A stretch of DNA of 17,833 bases from NCBI GenBank assembly GCA_965369805.1, contig CBDURG010000028.1:1-17833 (forward strand), given 5' to 3'. The DNA is from JAGLRQ01 sp965369805 (GTDB lineage Bacteria; Auribacterota; UBA6266). Shown here piece by piece: positions 14,016-17,833 of the stretch; position 1 is the first letter of the stretch; the number at the start of each line of letters is the position of its first letter. Below the pieces are notes generated by a model. That model was not told where the DNA came from, did no database searches, and saw nothing but the letters and a program-made list of their open reading frames with translations. A program made the translations under genes and the position numbers.

Positions 14016-15650
14016 TTATACCCGTGCTGCCATCGCCTCAATATCATCTTTAACCTCACCAATAGGTTTGATATCAAATTTCTCAACAAGGACTTTTGCA
14101 ACATTCCTGGATAAAAATGCCGGCAATGTCGGCCCAAGCCTTATGCCCTTTACACCTAAATGCAAGAGCGCGAGCAATACAGCTACCGCTTTTTGTTCGT
14201 ACCAGGCAATATCAAAAGAAATAGGAAGTTCATTAATATCATCTAATTTGAATACTTCCTTTAATTTAAGCGCGATAACCGCCAAAGAGTAACAATCATT
14301 ACATTGGCCGGCATCAAGAACCCTGGGAATACCTCCGATATTACCGAGATCCAATTTATTATATCGATATTTCGCGCAGCCGGCTGTCAAAATAATTGTA
14401 TCTTTTGGTAAATTTTTCGCGACTTCAGTAAAATAATTTCTTGTAGGATGCCTTCCGTCACACCCTGCCATTACAACAAATCGCTTAATAGCTCCTGATT
14501 TTATTGCTTCAATAATTTTGTCAACTAAAGCAAGTACTTGATTATGCGCAAAACCTCCTACAATTTCACCCTTCTCAATTTCCCGTGGTGGTTGGCACGT
14601 TTTTGCCAAGGCAATAATCCCAGAGAAATTCTTCTGTTTCCCATTAACCCCATCAGGAATATGCTTAACACCCGGATAGCCTGCCATTCCTGTTGTACAA
14701 ATTCTATTTTTATAAACATCTTGAACAGGAGTAATGCAATTTGTTGTCATCAAAATCGGGCCGTTAAATGACGCGAACTCTTCATTTTGCTGCCACCAGG
14801 CATTTCCATAGTTACCGACAAGATGTTCATATTTTTTAAAAGCAGGATAATAGTTAGCGGGAAGCATCTCGCTATGAGTATAAACGTCAACTCCTGTGCC
14901 TTGCGTTTGTTTCAAAAGCTCTTCCATATCCTTAAGGTCATGCCCTGAAATAAGAATCCCGGGATTATTTCGAACACCAAGATTAACTTTCGTGATCTCA
15001 GGATTCCCGAAAGTCTTCGTATTTGCTTCATCCAAAAGAGCCATTGCTGTAACAGCCGCTTCTCCTGCTTTCAGTACAAGAGCAACCATTTCATCAACGG
15101 AAAGATCTTTCGTTGCCGATGCCAAGGCCTCCATTATAAATTCATATATTTCTTCTTTCTGAAATCCTAATACGGCCGCGTGGTCTGTATAGGCGGCCAG
15201 TCCTTTTAAACCATAGATAAGTAATTCACGAAGAGAACGTACATCTTCATTTTCAGTAGAAAGCACGCCTACTTCTTTTGCCTTATCATAAAATCCTGCC
15301 AGATCATCAGCATGCCACAAAGCGGCATCATGAAGGGATTCATTCGCGGAAACACCGCTCTTCTCTTTAAGGTCGCTGCGAATAGTTAATCCTTCTCGTA
15401 TTAACGCGATAATTCGATTATCATCAAAATTAGTATTTGTAATCGTCGCAAAAAGTGCCCGGGCTGTAAATAAGCCCGCGCTGCTATCATTTATACCCTT
15501 TTCTTTTGCTTTTTGAGCATAAACAGCAATTCCTTTTAAAACGTAGACCAGTAAATCCTGTAAATTCGCGATCTGCTCTTTCTTCCCGCACGCACCTGCC
15601 TTTGTACAACCGGTGTTCTTAATTGTTTCCTGACACTGATAACAAAACAT
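14016..15650 (-). CDS. hcp: Hybrid cluster protein, class I (hydroxylamine reductase / NO-detoxifying)
   Basis: The 544-residue protein starts MFCYQCQETIKNTGCTKAGA then CGK, giving Cys3, Cys6, Cys15 and Cys21 (C-x2-C-x8-C-x5-C), the spacing of class I Hcp with a cubane [4Fe-4S]. The hybrid-cluster ligands known from Desulfovibrio Hcp have counterparts at consistent offsets: His237, Glu261, Cys305, Cys397, Cys425, Cys450, Glu485 and Lys487. It should therefore be an active cytoplasmic enzyme. Hcp reduces hydroxylamine in vitro and protects against nitric oxide in several bacteria. It directly follows an Rrf2 regulator with no gap, its ribosome site lying inside the regulator's last codons. No Hcr-type reductase gene is nearby, so the electron donor is unknown. 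Confidence 0.96.
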   Translation of the reverse strand: MFCYQCQETIKNTGCTKAGACGKKEQIANLQDLLVYVLKGIAVYAQKAKEKGINDSSAGLFTARALFATITNTNFDDNRIIALIREGLTIRSDLKEKSGVSANESLHDAALWHADDLAGFYDKAKEVGVLSTENEDVRSLRELLIYGLKGLAAYTDHAAVLGFQKEEIYEFIMEALASATKDLSVDEMVALVLKAGEAAVTAMALLDEANTKTFGNPEITKVNLGVRNNPGILISGHDLKDMEELLKQTQGTGVDVYTHSEMLPANYYPAFKKYEHLVGNYGNAWWQQNEEFASFNGPILMTTNCITPVQDVYKNRICTTGMAGYPGVKHIPDGVNGKQKNFSGIIALAKTCQPPREIEKGEIVGGFAHNQVLALVDKIIEAIKSGAIKRFVVMAGCDGRHPTRNYFTEVAKNLPKDTIILTAGCAKYRYNKLDLGNIGGIPRVLDAGQCNDCYSLAVIALKLKEVFKLDDINELPISFDIAWYEQKAVAVLLALLHLGVKGIRLGPTLPAFLSRNVAKVLVEKFDIKPIGEVKDDIEAMAARV

Positions 15651-16076
15651 TTACGGCCTCCTTCTTTGTTTTTTAAAATCCTTTAAAAGACAGCCTATAG
15701 TAATGCCCTTAAATTCCTTGTTTACTAATTTCTCAACTCTATTAATCTGCTTTCTTAAAATACAATTCAAACGGTTAGCGCATAGTTTCTTTCGGAACAT
15801 ACAGTCTGAAATCTGAATATTCCCTTGAAAAATTGCTATGATATCGACCATTGATATTAAATCGGAATTCTTATCGATTCTAAAACCGCCGCCACTTCCT
15901 TCTTTCGATATTGCCAGTTTGTTCTTGATTAACCCTTGTAATATTTGCCTTAAAAACTGATATGGTATACTTTGTCGTTTCGCGATCTGCCGCGCGGAAA
16001 GAAACTTATCCTCGTTTCCAGCAAGCTCTAACAATGCCCTAATCGCATAATCTGTATGTTTTGTTAATAACTTCAT
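15651..16076 (-). CDS. Rrf2-family Fe-S transcription regulator (NsrR/IscR-like)
   Basis: The 141-residue protein has the Rrf2 winged helix (MKLLTKHTDYAIRALLELA at the start; PYQFLRQILQGLIKNKLAIS recognition region; GSGGGFRI wing) and three cysteines at 92, 99 and 105. These sit where NsrR and IscR bind a [4Fe-4S] or [2Fe-2S] cluster, although the first spacing is C-x6-C rather than the more usual x5. The tail (RRRP) is basic. Being fused in an operon with hcp, it most likely senses nitric oxide or redox state and represses its own operon when the cluster is intact. It could instead be an IscR-like or cysteine-responsive member; no isc or cys genes are visible. GAGG lies 5 nt before the ATG. 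Confidence 0.88.
   Translation of the reverse strand: MKLLTKHTDYAIRALLELAGNEDKFLSARQIAKRQSIPYQFLRQILQGLIKNKLAISKEGSGGGFRIDKNSDLISMVDIIAIFQGNIQISDCMFRKKLCANRLNCILRKQINRVEKLVNKEFKGITIGCLLKDFKKQRRRP
15657..15663 (-). promoter_or_regulatory. hcp ribosome binding site inside the regulator coding sequence
   Basis: AAGGAGG on the minus strand ends 6 nt before the hcp ATG and overlaps the codons for the regulator's last RRP residues. The regulator TAA (15651-15653) abuts the hcp ATG (15648-15650) with zero bases between, so the two are probably translationally coupled. Confidence 0.8.
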
Positions 16077-16096
16077 AGAAGCCTCATTGATTAATT

Positions 16097-16134
16097 AACT
16101 GATATTATTATAGTATCAGTTATAAAATTGTCAA
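16097..16134 (-). promoter_or_regulatory. Consensus promoter with overlapping palindromic operator for the regulator-hcp operon
   Basis: On the minus strand a perfect TTGACA (16129-16134) and a perfect TATAAT (16107-16112) are 16 nt apart, with a start expected near 16100 and a 24-nt leader. An exact inverted repeat AACTGATA-N9-TATCAGTT (16097-16121) encloses the -10 box. A bound dimer there would block RNA polymerase, the usual arrangement for an autorepressing Rrf2 protein. Confidence 0.8.
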
Positions 16135-16212
16135 GATTTTTTTCTCAAGAAATGCTTCGATTAAAAGACGGAATTTTGCACGTAGTGTTAGTTTAGAGTT
16201 TCCCGGATTAAT

Positions 16213-16245
16213 AAGTAATGGTAAAAGTAATGGCGAAAGTAATGG
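16213..16245. repeat. Three direct repeats of a 9-bp unit, period 12
   Basis: AAGTAATGG occurs at 16213-16221, 16225-16233 and 16237-16245, each start 12 bp apart. The third copy runs into the left arm of the inverted repeat at 16239. It may be slippage at the edge of the REP-like element. Confidence 0.75.
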
Positions 16246-16316
16246 GGACGATTCTAATTGTTTTTTTCTTGAGTTTGTCGTCAAGAGTTTGCTTAATTAG
16301 AACCGTCCCCATTACC
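16239..16316. repeat. REP-like inverted repeat between the methyltransferase and the Rrf2 regulator
   Basis: The left arm (16239-16259) and right arm (16295-16315) are 21-bp inverted copies with a single mismatch, built on GTAATGGGGACG. The 35-nt centre contains an inner CTTGA/TCAAG stem (16268-16285). The core AATGGGGACGGTTCTAAT resembles palindromes I remember as scattered near REP-associated (TnpA-REP) transposases in candidate-phylum and deltaproteobacterial genomes. In RNA it would form a strong hairpin, so it could also act as a terminator or mRNA 3' end for the methyltransferase. The right arm supplies the last codons and stop of that gene. Confidence 0.75.
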
Positions 16317-17012
16317 CCCTGTTTTTTTTACCATAATGCCTACAAGACGCCATCCCCATGTTCGATATATTTTTTCTTTGCGGTTATGGATTTCACTCAG
16401 TGCGATTTGTAATTCGTCTTTGCTAAAACCTTTTTTTATCGATAAAAGCGCGTCTTTTCTCACAATACAATCGTTAGTAAAGAGTGTCATTAGATAACAA
16501 AGCCCATAGGCTATCCGTGAACGGTATAAGTCATTAATTATAATGGCATGCCGCGCTTTTCCACATGTATGATAAAGCACCTTTTTAATAGCCGCAGCAG
16601 AAAAATGATGTAAGACCAGTGAAAGAATTATAACGTCTGTTTTGGGAAAATCGGAGGAGAGGATATCCATGCATTCAAACGATGCATGCGAAGAACTATT
16701 GTGCTTTTTTGCGTGTACAATAAACTCCCGGCTCTTATCTATACCACGGTAGGAGATGGTTAACTCACGTGAGGCCCCCCAGTCAAAAATAACCGGTGCC
16801 AGGTCTCCATCACCACAGCCGGCGTCACATATCTCAACCGGTTTCTCAGAAGGCCATCCGTCCAAGACTATGGATAAGGCTTTTAACGTTGCCCTATGGC
16901 CGCCTCCATAACGGTTCACCAGACGAAGAAATTGAAAACTTCGCCGGAAATCGTCCGCACGCGCATCCGATGCATCCATATATTCCTGAGCCTGGCTTCT
17001 TTTTTTAAACAT
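16293..17012 (-). CDS. Class I SAM-dependent methyltransferase
   Basis: The 239-residue product shows motif I ICDAGCGDGDLA (61-72), an acidic residue after strand 2 (Gly-Ile-Asp at 90-92), Asp116 in the CMDIL region and motif post-II LSLVLHHF (130-137). The N-terminal part (EYMDASDARADDF, then LRLVNRYGGG) and the later NDLYRSRIAYGLCYLMTLF stretch resemble methyltransferases I recall beside type III polyketide synthase or quinone-like pathways. The substrate is unknown. It starts 2 bp after the U32 gene; no clear ribosome site precedes the chosen ATG, and Met12, with AGGA 4-5 nt upstream, is an alternative start. The last seven residues (GNGDGSN) and the TAA are encoded by the REP-like arm, so the native end was probably near IMVKK. 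Confidence 0.82.
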   Translation of the reverse strand: MFKKRSQAQEYMDASDARADDFRRSFQFLRLVNRYGGGHRATLKALSIVLDGWPSEKPVEICDAGCGDGDLAPVIFDWGASRELTISYRGIDKSREFIVHAKKHNSSSHASFECMDILSSDFPKTDVIILSLVLHHFSAAAIKKVLYHTCGKARHAIIINDLYRSRIAYGLCYLMTLFTNDCIVRKDALLSIKKGFSKDELQIALSEIHNRKEKIYRTWGWRLVGIMVKKTGGNGDGSN

Positions 17013-17014
17013 TT

Positions 17015-17833
17015 TTATCGATTCAGTAATTGTCTGAATACCTCTTGATATAAGGTTTTACACTCTTTTTTATGATCATTTTCTATCTCATACACCGCGT
17101 CACGGACAGAACGACAATAACCGCAATTTGTACACCCTAAGCCGCGCGCGCATGAAGTTGAAGTTATTTTCTCAAAAAAATCGATTGGGATGTTCCGCGT
17201 GCGCACTTTGATGGGATTTCCCTCTAGGTTATATAAAAGCCCTCTTTTTAGAAGAAGACGGCGTAATGTTAGTATATGGGAAGGATGCCATGTGTAGGCC
17301 GATACATAACGCACAAACCATCCCAGAGATATTTTGTCTCGTTTTCCCATGCCGTAGGGTTGGATGATATCCAAAAGATTCTCCGGCGATGTTCTTTTCG
17401 CGTAAGAAACTACCCGTTGGATAAGATCCGCTGTCGGTGCGCCCCGCTCAAGCAGTTTAAAATCATTGAAGCCTATATCTTCATAAAAACGGATATCTTC
17501 AGGTCTGATCCAGTGGGAAATAAAAAGGTTTTCGGGTTTCTGAAGCATTGTATATGTACATTTCAGTGCTGAGTAATCAATAAACGGCGCCTGTCGTTTC
17601 TCTGTAGAAGCATGTGAAATTCCGTTCATATGATATAGCTGTAACGGGCATTTCGATAAGCAGGTAAAATTAGCGATTAGCTGCAAACGGCAGGAAACCG
17701 ACGACCTGATCCGCCGCAACAGTTCAAGATTACGGTTTATGGAAAACGATTCGAGTGTCAGCATGTCTGCCCCCAGGTTTTCCCAGAACTTTGCCCGTTC
17801 GGGTGAATCTATATTGGCAAATATACCGATTTT
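17015..17833 (-). CDS. U32 peptidase-family (UbiU/UbiV/YegQ-like) Fe-S protein, N-terminus outside the window
   Basis: The frame is open to the right edge, so the ATG at 17762-17764 is internal; 23 more residues (KIGIFANIDSPERAKFW...) precede it. Visible family traits are ANFTCLSKCPLQLYHMNG, then WIRPEDIRFYEDIGFNDFKL and LLDIIQPYGMG, as in U32 proteins. Counting from that Met, Cys35, Cys39 and Cys69 fit the U32 cluster-binding set. A second group, Cys205, Cys211, Cys214 and Cys217 (C-x5-C-x2-C-x2-C), lies near the C-terminus and suggests an additional Fe-S site. U32 members include peptidase-like proteins, RNA hydroxylases and the UbiU/V pair for oxygen-independent ubiquinone hydroxylation. 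Pairing with a methyltransferase favours a biosynthetic modification role, but this is inference. Confidence 0.78.
   Translation of the reverse strand, partial: KIGIFANIDSPERAKFWENLGADMLTLESFSINRNLELLRRIRSSVSCRLQLIANFTCLSKCPLQLYHMNGISHASTEKRQAPFIDYSALKCTYTMLQKPENLFISHWIRPEDIRFYEDIGFNDFKLLERGAPTADLIQRVVSYAKRTSPENLLDIIQPYGMGKRDKISLGWFVRYVSAYTWHPSHILTLRRLLLKRGLLYNLEGNPIKVRTRNIPIDFFEKITSTSCARGLGCTNCGYCRSVRDAVYEIENDHKKECKTLYQEVFRQLLNR

Noticed and set aside
16218..16412. Plus-strand frame of 64 codons starting in the direct repeats.
   Set aside because: It runs across the palindrome and then antisense to the methyltransferase, which has clear motifs; the apparent Met-Val-Lys repeats are only the 12-bp tandem units.

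Overview
The window reads as chromosome of an uncultured, moderately AT-rich, Gram-negative (diderm) bacterium with anaerobic traits. The signs are a full Bat operon with secreted and inner-membrane parts, a class I hybrid cluster protein, and an oxygen-independent U32-type Fe-S protein. The general style (tightly overlapping genes, GIY-YIG remnant, REP-like palindromes) reminds me of Omnitrophota and related candidate phyla, but no rRNA or other marker is present, so the phylum is a weak guess. Every intact gene lies on the minus strand; the only plus-strand coding signal is a gene fragment at the left edge. The layout is therefore described in transcription order, right to left.

Right edge (about 17833-16293): the C-terminal part of a U32-family protein with a cysteine-rich tail, then a SAM-dependent methyltransferase 2 bp downstream. 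The methyltransferase stop codon lies inside a REP-like inverted repeat (16239-16316). Next (16134-14016) is a nitrosative-stress pair: an Rrf2-family regulator with three Cys placed as in NsrR/IscR, and a class I hybrid cluster protein (Hcp) with all expected cluster ligands. A near-consensus promoter whose -10 box sits inside a palindrome precedes the regulator, which suggests autoregulation.

Middle (13906-11564): one copy of a 141-bp dispersed repeat carrying an embedded sigma70-type promoter, a leader of about 100 nt, then an OmpR-type response regulator (TTG start) and an overlapping histidine kinase whose H-box has Leu where Thr/Asn is usual.

Main block (11445-601): a ten-gene Bat/MoxR operon in the order BatD-like protein, MoxR AAA+ ATPase, DUF58 vWA-like protein, TPR-PpiC foldase, second BatD-like protein, BatA, BatB, BatC, BatD, BatE. 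Most neighbours overlap by 1-20 bp or lie within 15 bp. The expected logic is that MoxR, a cytoplasmic AAA+ ATPase, works on the metal-binding vWA proteins (DUF58, BatA, BatB), while the BatD-like, TPR and SH3 proteins make an envelope-facing complex. The extra foldase and the two extra BatD-like proteins are the unusual parts.

Left edge (600-1): the second copy of the 141-bp repeat, a GIY-YIG gene cut off at its 3' end, and a DUF1254 fragment on the other strand cut off at the same place. This suggests a deletion or rearrangement junction, or an assembly join, near 150-165. I saw no CRISPR array, tRNA, rRNA or complete insertion sequence.
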